Positions 1 to 12,160 are shown, numbered from the stretch's first letter. The stretch: DNA of 64,000 nt from Boswellia sacra (GCA_013180625.2 SNVD02013207.1:1-64000), one strand, 5' to 3'. Program-made: numbers and translations. Notes: generated by a model not told the origin, from the letters alone.

Positions 1-1015
1 TCTCACAGCTGCATGGTCAATGTAAACAACTGTGGGAGAACCAATTAAATAAGAACGAAATTTGTCAATGCAAATACTACTGCAAGTAGTTCTTTTTCAG
101 TTGTTGTATAATTCATTTGTGCATCATTTAAAGTCCTACTTGCATAGTATATCACATAAGGCTTACCTTCTTTTCTTTGTCCTAAGATAGCACCAACGGC
201 ATAGTCGCTTGCATCACACATCAATTCAAAAGGCAAGGACCAATCAGGAGATTGCATAATTGGAGTAGTTGTTAAAAGTCCAATTAACTTATCAAAGGCA
301 TTTTGCCATTCTTGAGTCCATTCAAAAGAAGTGTCTTTTATTAAGAGGTTACAAAGAGGTTTAGATATAGCACTGAAATTTCTTATGAACCTCCTATAAA
401 ATCCAGCATGTCCTAAGAATGAACGGACCTCTTTAACTGTTTTTGGTGGAGGTAAATAGGAAATTAATTCCACTTTTGCTTTATCCACTTCAATTCCTTT
501 AGAAGACACCACATGACCTAAGACAATTCCTGAAGTGACATATAATGACATTTTTCCCAATTCAAATAAGACCTTTTTCTACACACCTTTTTAGGACTTT
601 TTCTAAGTTTCCAAGACAATTATCAAAAGAGTTTCCAAAGATAGTTAGATCATCCATGAAAACTTCTAAACAATGCTCGACCATATCACTAAAAATGCTT
701 AGCATGCATCTTTTGGTACAGTTGCTGTGTCCGTCACAAGCTTCCCACGTTCATTCTCCTCCCTTGTCGAAAATTTCCCGTTTGCCCGTTACTTTTTTCT
801 TTTTCTTGGTCTTCAAGTGCAATAGGGATTTGATAGTAGCCTGAGTATCCATCAAGAAAGCAGTAGTAGGGGTTTCCTGCTACTCTTTCAAGAATTTGGT
901 CAAGGAAGGGTAAGGGAAAATGGTTTTTTCTAGTGACAGCATTTAATTTTCTATAATCAATGCACATCCTCCCAACTAGATGAGACACTGGTTTGCAATA
1001 ATTCACCCTTTTCAT
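1..1015 (-). pseudogene. Gypsy RT / RNase H region, frameshifted
   Basis: Read from 1015 down, the RT begins with the CIDYRKLNAVTRKNHFPLPF block and the LDGYSGYYQIPIALEDQEK block. It loses frame near 760-850, resumes with FMDDLTIFGNSFDN near 600-660, then continues through the connection domain into RNase H (DASDYAVGAILGQR near 180-215). A one-base shift near 55-65 breaks the RNase H frame, which carries on in another frame to the window edge. The coding region enclosing FMDD has no long open frame. This is the catalytic half of pol in a dead gypsy copy; the integrase should lie left of base 1. Confidence 0.75.
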
Positions 1016-1017
1016 TT

Positions 1018-1686
1018 TTAACTACTGTAATGCCCAGATTTCATAGTAACTACTTGTGTAGGGCTTACCCATTTACTATCAGAAATAGGATAGATAATTC
1101 CCACATCAAGTAGTTTGAGAACTTCAGCCCTAATGACCTCTTTCATGTGTGGATTTAATCTCCTTTGAGGTTGTTGAGATGTTTTGGCATTTTCCTCTAA
1201 ATGTATTCTATGTGTGCAAATTAAAGGGTTAATGCCTTTTATATCTTTTAAAGTCCACCCAATTGCATTTTTATGCCTTTTAAGCACTTCTATCAACTTA
1301 CCTTGTTGCTCGCATGTGAGGGATGAAGAAATTACCACCGGATATGTCTGATTCTCCCCAAGATATGCATATTTCAGTCCTTCAGGTAAGGGCTTCAATT
1401 CTAGCTTGGGAGCTTCATCTTCCTTGCTTTCATTCATCTGCCCCAATTCTTCAAATCTTGATTTTGAGCCTTTTTCCAACACCTGTGCACAATCCAGTAA
1501 AGAACACATATTAGAAAGATCATGTTCTAGTTCCATACTTGATTCTAACGAATTTACTAAACAAGTTTCCAAAGGGTCAGAAGAACTCCCTTTTTGGATG
1601 TGATCTTCCACAATAGATTCAATTACATTGGCCTCATCAACTTTCATCTTCTTCTTCATTTGGTTGTTTGCACATATTAAAAACAT
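1018..1686 (-). pseudogene. Gypsy pol, linker and RT N-terminus
   Basis: An open stretch of 222 codons. The C-terminal half has the usual upstream-of-RT block of Athila/Tat-type elements (YAYLGENQTYPVVISS, WTLKDIKGINPLICTHRIHL, then LKLLDVGIIYPISDSKWVSP). The N-terminal half is acidic linker with no recognisable domain. It overlaps the end of the gag-protease frame by about 50 bases in a different frame and stops just before the CIDYRKLN block, which again implies small indels. Confidence 0.7.
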
Positions 1687-3420
1687 TAAGTTCTAATGTC
1701 ATGTTCCCAAATGATAGCTTCATGACTCCATTCCTGCAATTAATCAAAGCATTAGAAGTAGCTAGAAATGGACGCCCTAAAATAACAGGAATTGAATTGC
1801 TTACTTCCACTGGTTGTGTGTCCAAGACGATAAAATCCACTGGGTAAATGAATTTATCAACTTGAACTAATACATCTTCTACTACTCCTCTTGGTACTTT
1901 AATTGATCTATCAGCAAGCAAAAGAGTCACAGAAGTCGGTTTTAACTCACCTAGATTGAGTTTCTGAAAAACCGAATATGGAAGCAAATTCACACTAGCA
2001 CCAAGATCAAGTAAAGCTTGTTCAATTTTATGCTCTCCAATAACACATGAAATTGTAGGACAACCTGGATCCTTATATTTCACTGTATTATTATTTTGAA
2101 GAATAGCACTTACTTGCTCGGCTAGAAAGGCCTTCTTTTTCACATTCAGTTTTCTTTTCACAGTGCACAAGTCTTTCAAAAATTTTGCATAAGAAGGTAC
2201 CTGTTTGATCACATCAAGCAAGGGAATGTTGACCTTTACCTGTTTGAAAATTTCAAAGATTTCAGAATTGTGAGTTGGCTTCTTTTGTGTGGCTAATGCT
2301 TGAGGAAATGGAGGCACAGATGAGGATTTGGTTTCCTCTTCGCTAGGTGTTGGTTTGGCAACCTCTTCCTGCCCTTTAGAGATCGATTCTTCTTCTTTCT
2401 CACAAGGGTTAGGAATATGTTTTTCAACAACCTTACCATTGCGAAGGGTCATGACTGACTTGGCTTGGTCAAAGTAATGGTTACTTGAACTTCCTGCATT
2501 TGAGTTAGATTGATCTTTGGGGTTTTGCAATGTTTGAGAAGGAAATTTTCCCTTCTCTTGGATGCTAAATGTCGATGCAAATTTTGCAAGAGTTTCTGAC
2601 AAATTTGCTAATGTTTGAGCAGTTTGACTATTGAAAGTCTCTTGCTTTGTAATGAATGAATGCAATGTTTCTTCAAAGTCATTCCTAGGAGGAGGAGCAT
2701 ATGCATGATCATGAGAATTTTGAAAATTTTGTCGTGTTTGAAAAGGGACTTGTGAAGATTGTGCATGATTGTCATTTTTCCAGCTAAAATTTGGATGATT
2801 TCTCCAACCAGGATTGTAGGTTTGTGAATATGGATTGTGATTTGGCCTTTTGAAAGTGTTCAAGGCATTGGCTTCTTCATGGAGACATTCCCTAAAGGCA
2901 GGCAAAGTTGGGCAATCATCAGTAGAATGGTCATTGTCATCACAAATGTTACAGACATTTTCTTGAATAGATTTCAATTGACCACTCTTTTTCATCTCTA
3001 AAGCCTCGACTTTTCTAGCTAGGGATGCGAATTTGGCTTGAAGGTCATGGTCTTCCCTAAGGTTGTAAATACCTCTATTGGATGTCGAGGTTTGGGCCTT
3101 GCTTGGTACCTCATAGGTACCAGCAGTGTCCCAATTTTGTGCCTTTTCTGCCAAGGAATCTAGAAAGTCAAGTGCTTCCTCAGGGTCTTTTTCTTTAAAT
3201 TCCCCATTACACATTAATTCCACTAGTTGCCTATCTTGAGGTGTTAACCCTTCATAGAAATGTGCAACTATTCTCCAAGTTTCAAACCCATGGTGAGGAC
3301 AGGTATTAAGTAGTTCCTTATACCTATCCCAACATTGGTAAAGGGTTTCTCCTTGTCTTTGAGAGAAATCAGAAATTTGTCTTTTAAGGGAATTTGTTCT
3401 ATGGGTGGGAAAAAATTTTT
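1637..3420 (-). pseudogene. Gypsy gag C-terminus plus aspartic protease
   Basis: The open frame runs from about 3410 down to 1637. It holds the end of the capsid region, a zinc-knuckle-like CNICDDNDHSTDDC (C-x2-C-x4-H-x4-C) near 2925-2965, a Q/N/S-rich linker, and the retroviral-type protease with LLDLGASVNLLP near 1990-2020 and a later ILGRPFL block. The active-site triplet reads D-L-G where many retroelements have D-T/S-G; D-L-G is common in this gypsy branch. Its frame is separated from the gag N-terminus by a single-base shift in a T/A homopolymer around 3413-3421. Confidence 0.75.
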
Positions 3421-3989
3421 TTCAAAAATTGTTGTTTCATCTCATCCCATGAACTGATGGAATTCGACCTCAAATTTTGTAGCCATGTTCTAGCTTTATC
3501 TTTTAAAGAAAAAGGAAAAAGCTTTAATCTAATGGTGTTTATGCTACAATTTGGGTCAGTGTAGGAGCTACATACCTCTTCAAAGAGTTTCAAGTGCGAA
3601 TATGGGTTCTCCATGTCAAGGCCATGAAAAGTGGGTAGAAGTCGAACAAAACTTGGTTTGAAATTGAAATGGATTGAATCTGGAGGAGAAACTACACAAG
3701 ATGGTGCACTAGTCCTTACCGGATTCATGTAGTCTTTGAGGGTTCTTCGTTGGTTTTGATCATTTTGTTGCGAACGGTTATCCCCTTCATCCGTGAATAT
3801 TTCCTCATGATTGTCGGCCATGTTTTCTAAGGAAGATGATGTTTTTCTAACAAGTCTACCACTAGATGTTCGTGACCAAATTTTCATGCAAGAAAGAGAG
3901 AAGAAAAGAGAGCAAAAGATGAACACACAAAAAAAAAAAAATTTAGATCTAAGATGAGAAAAGAGAATACTTACAATTTTGCACGCCAA
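3399..3989 (-). pseudogene. Gypsy gag N-terminal half
   Basis: The frame contains MADNHEEIFTDEGDN and then the gag core (PTFHGLDMENPYSHLKLFEE, LFPFSLKDKARTWLQNL, WDEMKQQFLKK), the standard retrotransposon gag domain. It ends at a premature stop immediately after an A/T homopolymer near 3413-3421; the protein continues in the neighbouring frame. The true start is probably an internal ATG rather than the first one, which lies close to the primer binding site. Confidence 0.75.
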
Positions 3990-3997
3990 TTTTTACC

Positions 3998-4016
3998 TTC
4001 CCCGGCAACGGCGCCA
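3998..4016 (-). other. Primer binding site, tRNA-Asp type
   Basis: On the minus strand it reads TGGCGCCGTTGCCGGGGAA, complementary to the 3' end of plant tRNA-Asp with CCA. It lies 6 bases from the LTR end at 4023, the correct position for priming minus-strand DNA. It fixes the element's orientation and the inner LTR boundary. Confidence 0.85.
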
Positions 4017-4022
4017 AAAACT

Positions 4023-5550
4023 TGACACATCCGAAAAAGGATTGTCTCCCAAGTATAGGAGTGTCGAAGTAATAAAACCCGGTGAGACCGGGGTCGATCC
4101 ACGAGGAAGGGATTTTAGCGTTACAAATTATAAGTTAAGCAAATATGATATGAATAATTGAAAGAAATGATAAGATAATCTCAACAAATATGTAAAGATG
4201 GTAGGTGGTATTACCGACCATTCAAATATAAAACAAAAGACAAAAGGAGGTAAAACCATCCATGGAAATAGGTGGTATAACCAACCATAGTAAATTAAAG
4301 AACAATTTCATAAGGTGGTAGAACCTACCATAGTAAATAAAATAAAAAGTTCATAAACAATAGAATAATTAAAATACAAGAGGAATTAACACAATAACAA
4401 TGAAGGCTAAGGTTAGGGGATCCGCCCTTGATATTTCAAATAAGGATAATTAACCCATTTTAGTTATATGAATTATATTTGTTTCATTACCAATATTTAT
4501 ACCACTTCTTGTAAATGGGTTCAAGCATCCAATGTGCCAATCATCATATGTCTACAACAAATCAAGGTTCCTAACTAGATTCGTGTCGGTAAGGAAGAAC
4601 CATACATCATCTAGAAAGGATCCAAGCATTTGATGTGCCAAGGATTGTCGACAATGGATCAAGACCTCCACTTTACGAGTGGTGTCAAGATTGATTAAGA
4701 AATTAAATATAAATCATATTGAATAAACATTATAAGATTAAGATTATTAAGCACATATTAAGGGTTAGAGAATCCTTATTCTCATATCAAGGGTTTCACC
4801 CTTTCACCTTAGCAAAAGAGAAATTAGAAGAACATTATAATACAAAGAAAATAAAATGCAAGAAAAAGAAATTCATTAATAACATAAACACACAAAACAC
4901 AATACAAGATCCTAGCCAAAGCCAAAATGTTCCAGCCAAGGCCAAGATGCCCTAATGGGTCACAAGGCACCTCTATTTATAGATACATCCAGGGGCAAAC
5001 TTGTCAAATTACAAGGGCATAATTGTCAAATATTAGTTGTAAATATCTTTGACAATTGGGATCATTAGGCACCGACTTTGACCATCAATTTTGACATTGA
5101 AATGTTGTGAATTTTAATCACATGTCTTCATGAAAGTTGTAGATATTTCTCTCAGCTTTCTAGAACATATTGATTTGCACAATTTGGATACGTATTTTGA
5201 GAGATACGGTCCAAATACTGAGGCCTGGTCAGACTGGGCCGAGACTGTAGATGGGTTCACTTCAAGCCCAATTTTGGTCCACTAAGAGCCCGAATTTGAT
5301 GATGCTTGTGAAATGCAATCTTGTAGAAAATTAAATCAGCTTTCCAAAACATTAAGAATTGCACCATTCTGATCTATAAATAGAGAGTTATGCCCATTTT
5401 ACCGAACCTGTAACAAAACCAAAATTAAGAGAAATTAATTCCAAAGATGCAAATGCTACAAATATGCTTAAGTTGAGGAATTTAATGACACTATTAATGC
5501 AATATGATGAACTAAACTCTTATTAAACATGCATATTTAAGTGTTCATCA
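4023..5550 (-). repeat. 5' LTR of the gypsy element
   Basis: On the plus strand it starts TGACACATCC and ends GTGTTCATCA, that is TG..CA with short imperfect inverted ends. The inner end is set by the primer binding site; the outer end is set by the abrupt switch to copia RNase H sequence at about 5551-5556. Length is 1528 bp. It is noncoding with no open frame of note. The partner 3' LTR is outside the window, so the TSD cannot be tested. Confidence 0.8.
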
Positions 5551-6062
5551 CAAGGGCTATGTTGATTCAGATTTTGCAGGAGATCTTGACAAAAGGAAGT
5601 CCACTATAGGCTATGTGTTTACACTTGCAAGAGGTGCTGTGAGCTGGGTATCAAAACTACATTGTTATTGCTCTATCTACAATAGAAGCAGAGTATATGC
5701 AGCTACACAAGCTTGCAAGGAAGATATCTGGATCAAAAGGTTATAGAAGGAACTAGGGCACAAACAAGAGAAGATTTCTTTATTTTGTGACAGTCAGAGT
5801 GCCTTGCATATCGTAAGGAATCTAGCCTTTTATTCAAGGACGAAGCACATAGGAGTTCAATACCATTATGTACGAGAAGTAGTAGAAGATAGAATAGTGG
5901 ATATGCAGAAAATCTACACGAAAGACAACATAGCAGATGCATTAACCAAACCAATCAATAATGACAAGTTCATCTGGTGTAAAACGTCTTGTGGCCTGTT
6001 AGAGATGTGAGCAGCATGTTTAGAGACAAGACTAAAAGGAAAAATGCCTTCAAGTAGAAGAA
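5551..6062 (+). pseudogene. Tork-like copia RNase H remnant
   Basis: Sequence closely matches the RNase H part of the full element at 35.8-41.0 kb (compare 5556 onward with about 40005 onward). Recognisable words include ALHIVRNLAFYSRTKHIGVQ and [16 protein letters not shown], near 5804-5990. A base is missing near 5698 relative to the other copies and there are extra stops upstream. It begins exactly where the gypsy LTR ends, so the rest of this copia copy was displaced to the left of the window or lost. It ends in the polypurine tract just before the LTR at 6063. Confidence 0.85.
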
Positions 6063-6506
6063 TGTGAAGTGTGAAGACATTTTTGCCTTTCACACAATCC
6101 CACATTGGTGGGAAACAAAGTATAAGTGGGGAGGCTTGGCTATATAATAAAGTCTCCTCCTCCCTTTAGACTTGTCCCAAGCTTATGCAATAAGCTTTTC
6201 TCTTCTTTCTCCCTTGTTATCTCCTCCATTCTAAAATTGAGAGAGATTGTAATATTTTTCTTCATACTAAAATATTTTTGGTCTTGTCCCGTGGAGGTTT
6301 CCCTCAAATTAAGAGTTTTACCACGTTAAATTTTTTTACCTTTTTTTTTATTGCCTTTAATTTATTTACTATGGAAGGCTGAGCCGCCCAAGTTGTCTAT
6401 TTTATTTAGTATAGAAGGCAGTGCCACCCAAATTGTTATTTCTAATATAACAATTTATTTCTTGTCTTTTATTTGATCTGCGGTGGGAGTGCTCAATCTC
6501 CTAACA
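6063..6506 (+). repeat. 3' LTR of the truncated Tork-like copia
   Basis: Starts TGTGAAGTG and ends CTCCTAACA, 444 bp. It is homologous to the 451-bp LTRs at 22532, 27279, 35769 and 40516 but more diverged, so this is the oldest copy of the family here. A purine-rich tract (AAGTAGAAGAA) sits immediately before it. Confidence 0.85.
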
Positions 6507-7433
6507 AAGAAGTATGCATGGATGGACGAAATCTAAATTGATCGTCGAAGAACACTCAAAAGCTACTTATAACTTCACATTTACACAGCACATGGGATGG
6601 ACGTGGAAAGAAAAGTCTCAAGGTTACGGGGCAATATAAGCACTGAACAAGTAGAAGAGGCACAAGCAATAGGGAATAACCAAAAAGAAGAGGAAGGAAA
6701 GCACTATCTCTTTTTGACCTTGACACCATTGATTTTTCTCAAAATATCTATTTTTCTAGGTTAGATAAAAGTTAATGAAGCACTGAAAATTGATAGGAAA
6801 TAAATAGTAATTTGTAGGCCTTTATAAATGTAATTGTTAAAAAGTTCTCAGATGGTTTAGAAGGATATTTTGGTATTGATAAGAGTGTACATTTTATTTT
6901 TTTAATGGATTAATGAATATATAAATATTTAGGTGTTTTGATCATTTTTATGGATGCAAATAACTCCACCCATAATAAAACTGAAAATCATAGAAGATAA
7001 ATATAAAAACTTTTCGATTAGTTTATAATATATTTTTCTTATTATCCATATGTTTTTATATTTTTTACTATTGCAAGGTAAAATTTTTATATACTATTAA
7101 ATTGTTTCTCCTTTTAGATAATAAATTTTATTAATTACCAACTAGTTATTAAGCGTTTTTTTCAATTTTGTGAAGAAAATGTTTAAAAATTATACCTATT
7201 ATTATGGGGAAGAAATCTTTTTATACAAATTTTTTAATATAAAACTAGACACAAATATATAGTCATTGATCCACGTAACCTAATGGTCGAGATGGTTGAT
7301 GGGTTGACATTGTTAAATGCTGCTATTTTATTTTTAATCTCACCAATTGAATTTTGTGAGATCAATGGCCACAAATTTAGTTAATATATTGTGTAAAAAA
7401 ATTTTGTCAAAAATCCCTTCTCCAAATTATGTA
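6507..7433. other. AT-rich spacer
   Basis: No coding sequence, RNA gene or bounded element recognised. Confidence 0.5.
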
Positions 7434-7606
7434 TCTATTATTATTATTATTATTTATTAAGAAATGATTTATAAAAGTTTCACGAAAGAAATCATCTATT
7501 ATTATTATTATATATTGAAGCATCATTTATAGAAGTTGCACTAGAGAAATTATCTATTATTTTTATATATTGAAGTATGATTTATAAAAGTTTCACAAGA
7601 GAAATT
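7434..7606. repeat. Three-copy AT-rich minisatellite
   Basis: Three tandem units of about 55-62 bp, each starting with TCTATTATTATT and containing ATTTATAAAAGTTTCAC (or a close variant) followed by AGAAATT. Units degenerate from left to right. It sits upstream of the F-box 5' region. Confidence 0.75.
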
Positions 7607-7889
7607 AAGGAAGGAATAAAAATTAATGAAAAATGAAGTAAAATATAAAAGTTTATTTTGTTGAGCATATTATGTGAATAAACTAAACAATAATTTTTTT
7701 ATGATTCATTAAAATATATATTGCCAGAAAAAATTAAGATTGTATTTTTTAAGTTTTTATTTTCAAAATTTTGAAAGAATATATAATTATTTAAAAAGGT
7801 ACATGATTGATCTTGATTTACATCCATTAAAAAATAAAATACGCGTTTTTAAAAAACAGAATTTTAGAAATGCGAACAAACAAAGGCTC

Positions 7890-8180
7890 ACTTTTTTCTC
7901 TTACGGCCCCACTAGCCACTTAATAGCCACAAATGAGTTGGACTTTCCTCGATTCACTTCACCTTTATATTTTCACTTCTCTATTTTCAAAATTTTCTCT
8001 CAACTCTGAACCTCAGTCCAGCAATGCTAGGAATGCATCCTCAATGAACGGCAACATGATTTCGGTCGTAAAGTGACATGAATACTCTGTTCTCTTGCGT
8101 GTACTCTTAAGTAGAGCCGTCTCTCTCTAAGTTTGAAGTGAAGAAGTTTTCTTGTTCAATCTTCAACGTCAAAAAGGTAT
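7890..8180 (+). promoter_or_regulatory. 5' flank / leader of F-box copy 1
   Basis: This block (CTCTCAAC...CTCAGTCCAGCAATG, then CCTCAATGAACGGCAACAT) is clearly similar to 63715-63895 near the right edge of the window and more weakly to 32880-33000. The conserved block ends in a pyrimidine-rich leader and AAAGGTATT, which looks like a splice donor of a 5'-UTR intron. It is therefore the probable promoter-proximal, transcribed leader of the F-box family. No TATA box is assigned with confidence. Confidence 0.45.
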
Positions 8181-8699
8181 TTTTAAAAAAATAAGATTTA
8201 CGAATATTGCTTATATCTTTATCGTATGAATCATTGCGGGAAACTTGAACCGAACCCAAGCGAACAATCCGCTATTATAACACTGGGTTGGTATGGTTTC
8301 TTACCTTTTTTCACTTTGAATTTTGGTTCTGTTCCGAATTGGAGAATTTATTTTACCTTCCTCGAAGTTGTAGAGTAATTTTATGCCCCCTGAAATTTTT
8401 AATACTAATACTAAGGTTTGAAAAATACTATGTACAACCCTCCCAAGCTTTAGGGAAGGTTATGAACTTTTCTTAGACATTAGGAATTTAAACTTGTTCT
8501 AGTTATATCATTTTTCTTGCAAAGTTTTGGGGCATTTTGTTCTTCACCAGGGGAACTTATTCTTTGACATTCTTTATCACTGAACAAAAGTATTTTTTAG
8601 GCATTGCATTAGCATTATATATATATATATATATAAAGCTTTGGACAATGAATGATCAGATTAATTAAACAAAGAAACGAAGAGCTGAAGAGGTAAAAT

Positions 8700-9454
8700 A
8701 TGAATAGACCTGATCTATACACCAGTAAGGAAGCAAAACACAGTAAGGTAGACAGGCTTAGTGACTTGCCAGTGCCAGACCCTATAATCCATCACATTCT
8801 AACTTGGATAGAGACCAAATATGCTGTCCAAACCTACATTTTGTCCAAGAAATGGATGCATCATTGGAATTATATCCTTAGTCTCAATTTCAATCGCAGA
8901 TACTTCAGAAGAGCCATGCATTTTGAGCTATTTGTCTAACATGTCTTGCGTCACCGCAAGCCTACTTCGCTTTTTAAGCTCAGATTTCATACCAGCACAA
9001 GAACAAAATTTAGTAGCATGTTTCTGGATGAAGTTTTCAACGATGCTAAATCACACAACATTGAAGAGCTTGACACTAACAGAGATACTTGTGACTTTCC
9101 TTCATGCTTTTTTGAATTTCAAGCCCTTGGTACCCTCAAATCAATGGTCTTTTACACACGGCTGTTTGGTTTGCATTGTTTAGGACTTTGCACCTCTATC
9201 AAGTCCACTTAAAACCTAAGGACAGCAACATTGATCTCTTCTCGAGTTATTTCAAGCTGCAGAATTTAGTCATATCCAAATTTTTGGTAAGCATAGAGTG
9301 CTTTAATGTATCTGCTCCAGAGCCTGTCAACTTTACCATATTAGATCTAGAATATTGGGATTACTTTCCAGATAAGACCAATTTGCTTGTGATATCAGCA
9401 CCAAGACTCAAAGTCTTTGACTTTAAAGGGACATATCCACTACAATTGAGTATT
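8700..9454 (+). pseudogene. F-box/LRR-like gene copy 1, 5' part
   Basis: The ATG at 8700 opens a frame with an F-box near its N-terminus (DRLSDLPVPDPIIHHIL, then AVQTYILSKKWMHHW), the Skp1-binding domain that makes such proteins substrate adaptors of SCF ubiquitin ligases. A stop at 8937-8939 interrupts it; the same frame resumes with RHRKPTSLFKLRFH. At least one later frameshift leads to the frame holding LVISAPRLKVFDFKG near 9390-9430, an LRR-type strand motif. The coding sequence is then cut by a copia insertion and resumes at 19883. With a stop, a frameshift and a 10.4-kb insertion this copy cannot make a normal protein. The target of the adaptor is unknown. Confidence 0.75.
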
Positions 9455-9669
9455 AGTTGAAACTAGCAGAGAAAAGAAAAAATTGATCAAGAATTTTAAT
9501 CTGTTTATTCAGTTTGATCAAATGGTTCTGGTACATGTTTAATACTTGGTGTAACAGATAACAGAATAACAGAATTCTATTACTCCTGGTTGTACAGCTA
9601 GCACACACTCACACCTATTTAAACTAAGTAGTTAGTTATTTAACTAACTCTACTTATACTTGACTAACA
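9455..9669 (-). repeat. 3' LTR of the Ale-like copia
   Basis: About 215 bp, plus-strand start AGTTGAAACTAG and end CTTGACTAACA. It matches 19663-19882 along its whole length with an indel of a few bases near 9630. The exact outer boundary is ambiguous by one or two bases because the target and LTR share letters. Confidence 0.85.
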
Positions 9670-9713
9670 CCCCCTCTCAAGCATAGCTAAGTTGAGTTTT
9701 GATATAACTCAAA

Positions 9714-10196
9714 TTAGCAGGCTTGTACAAAATAACTACTTGATTGATCAGCTTCAGAGGTTGGATGAACTATAAGTTTTTGTCTGAGATAATCAAACTG
9801 AGGGCCTGACAAGGCTTTAGCCAGAATATCTGCAATCTGGAAATCAGTTGAAGCATGCTTCATCAGAAGCTGCTTAGCAAGAACTTTCTCTCTAATGAAG
9901 TTAACATCAACTTCAATGTGCTTTGTTCTAGCATGAAAAACAGGATTAGCTACCAATGACTCTGCACCCTTGTTGTCACACCAAAGAACTGGAATATCAA
10001 TAAGTGAGAAATTCAACTCTTGAAGCAATCCTTGTAACCAAATCAGTTCTGCGGCTGCTGATGATAAAGAACGGTATTCAGATTCTGTAGAAGATTTAGC
10101 CACCACTTTCTGCTTCTTAGAACTCCAATAGATCAAATTATCCCCAAAGAAAATGCAACAACCAGATGTAGATTTTCTGTCATCTATAGAGTTGGC
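9714..10196 (-). pseudogene. Copia RNase H
   Basis: Contains YWSSKKQKVVAKSSTESEYR, LWCDNKGAESLVANPVFHAR and the C-terminal block KHASTDFQIADILAKALSG, standard Ty1/copia RNase H. It is in the same polyprotein as the RT at 10197-11234 but separated from it by an in-frame TAG, most simply read as a changed tryptophan codon after SDAD. Confidence 0.85.
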
Positions 10197-11234
10197 CTAG
10201 TCAGCATCACTAAAGCTAGAAAGAGTGATTGATTTCATTGGTTTAAAAATCAACCCATAGTTCATTGTTCTCTTTACATATCGTAGTACTCTTTTACATG
10301 CTTGCCAATGAGACAAAGTAGGATTTTGCAAAAACTGACTGAGTTTGTTTACAGTATAAGAAATGTCAGGTCTTGATAGACATAAGTATTGAAGTGCACC
10401 AATAACACTTCTATAGAGACTAGGATGATCAAATGCAATGTTATCATGTGCAGTAAGCTTAACACCTGGCAGCATAGGAGTTGGACTAGGCTTTGCTTCA
10501 TACAGATTACATTTCTTTAAAAGATTTGCAGCATACTTGGCTTGTGATAAAGATAAAGTATCATTTGTTCTCTTAATCTCAAAGCCAAGAAAGTAGTTCA
10601 CAGATCCAAGTGTTTTAAGTGCAAAAATTTTATTCAAGTCAGAAATTACTTGCTGAATTTGCATAGCATCATCTCCTGTGATAAGAATGTCATCTACATA
10701 GATTAGTAGCAGAATGATTTTACCTTCTGTAGACTTGTGAATGAACAAACTATTGTCAGATGAGCACATGATAAACCCCCAGTGAAGCAAAGCTGCCTTG
10801 AGCTTATCAAACCAAGCTCGGGGAGCTTGCTTCAGGCCATATAATGATTTATGCAATTTACAAACATAGGTGGGATGGTGAGAATCAAGAAAACCAGCAG
10901 GCTGAGTCATATACACAGTCTCTTTTAAGTCTCCATTGAGAAATGCATTATTCACATCAATGTGCTGAATGTCCCATTTGAAGGTTATAGCAAGAGAGAA
11001 AACCACTCTAATTGTAGAAGGTTTAATAACTGGTCTGAAAGTCTCAAAGTAGTCAATACCTGAAGCTTGTTGAAACCCCTTGGCCACCAATCTAGCCTTG
11101 TAACGTTGAACACTTCCATCTGAATTATACCTGACTCGAAACACCCATATATTATCCACTACATGCATATCAGGTGTGAAAGGAACCAAAGACCAGGTTT
11201 GGTTGGCTTGCAATGCATGAAACTCTTCTTGCAT
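10197..11234 (-). pseudogene. Copia reverse transcriptase
   Basis: 345 codons open. Conserved RT blocks in order: WSLVPFTPDMHVVDNIWVFR, RYKARLVAKGFQQ, HIDVNNAFLNGDLKETVYM, SLYGLKQAPRAWFDKL and the catalytic YVDDILITGDD near 10680-10715, followed by the thumb/connection. The RT itself looks complete, but it is cut off from both the integrase and RNase H by stops, so the polyprotein is dead. Confidence 0.88.
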
Positions 11235-11294
11235 AGCTTTGAACCAAGAAGGATCATTAAGAGCAGCAGCAACTATTTCAAGTTATGGAGCTGG

Positions 11295-12160
11295 TTAAGT
11301 GGTTTTAGAATTACAAAGGTAAAGTTTAGGCTTGTAGATGCCATTCTTAGAACGAGTAATCATGGGATGAGTGTTTAGAGGTAGGAAATTAATAGAGGAT
11401 AGAACAGGATATGAGACCGGGATAGGAGATTGAGATAAAGAATGAGAAGGATTAGAAGAACTAGAGAGTTGAGGATTTGTAGAATTTATAGGTTGTGAAG
11501 ATGGGGAATGTGCAGGTTGGGAATCAGTAGGTGGAGGAGGAATTGATGTATATGAAGGTGAAGAAAGTGGAGGAAAACACCAAGGACCAGACGACAAGGT
11601 AGATGAAGAAACATTAGAAAAGAAATTATTTTTAAGAAACACACCTTCATGAAAAGGAAAAAGAGATTCATCAAAGGAAACACTCTTAGCTATATACATA
11701 CGTCCAGAATCACTTAGACATAAATAACCTTTATGGACAACACTATAGCCAAGAAAGACACAAAGAGTGGTATGAAAAGAAAATTTAACAGAATTATATG
11801 GTCTTAAATTTGGAAAGCAGGCACAACCAAAAGTCTTAAGATGCTTGATATCAGGAGAAGAGTGAAACAATAATTGAAAAGGAGAGAAAAAATGTAATTT
11901 GGGAGTAGGTAATCTGTTTATGAGATAGACAGCAGTGACAAATGCAAACCACCAGTAAGATAAAGGCATGGAGGCTTAAGCTAGGAGTGTCAAACCTGTT
12001 TCAACAACATGTCTGTGCTTTCTCTCCACTGAGCCATTTTGTTGGTGTGTATATGGACAAGGGTGACGAAATTGAATACCTAATTGAGTAAGTAATGGAG
12101 CCAATGATCGAAATTCCCCAACCCAATCAGACTGAAGACATTTTATCTTTGTTTGGAATT
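11295..12160 (-). pseudogene. Copia integrase C-terminal half and linker
   Basis: Two adjoining pieces: the catalytic core end (LQSDWVGEFRSLAP, YTHQQNGSVERKHRHVVE) at about 11976-12160, then after an in-frame stop the GKGG-type C-terminus and a Ser/Pro-rich linker (LSYWWFAFVTAVYLINRLPT, then FLGYSVVHKGYLCL). The core is interrupted at 12161 by the CACTA insertion and resumes beyond 17680. Confidence 0.85.

Larger units (their letters stand above)
1..5550 (-). mobile_element. Athila-like Ty3/gypsy retrotransposon, 5' part (3' end outside window)
   Basis: In minus orientation the order is LTR (5550-4023), primer binding site, gag, zinc knuckle, aspartic protease, reverse transcriptase and the start of RNase H, running off the window start. 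Seen: the gag motif LFPFSLKDKARTWL, the protease motif LDLGASVNLLP and the RT motif FMDD. The long LTR, tRNA-Asp-type primer site and this gag/protease style are typical of the Athila branch; that lineage call is an inference. The reading frame is broken in several places, so the copy is dead. The upper end (5550) abuts the middle of a copia RNase H, so this element inserted into an older copia copy. Confidence 0.85.

Noticed and set aside
7434..7606. Regularly spaced repeats as a CRISPR array
   Set aside because: Three degenerate AT-rich tandem units without unique spacers in a plant genome; a minisatellite.
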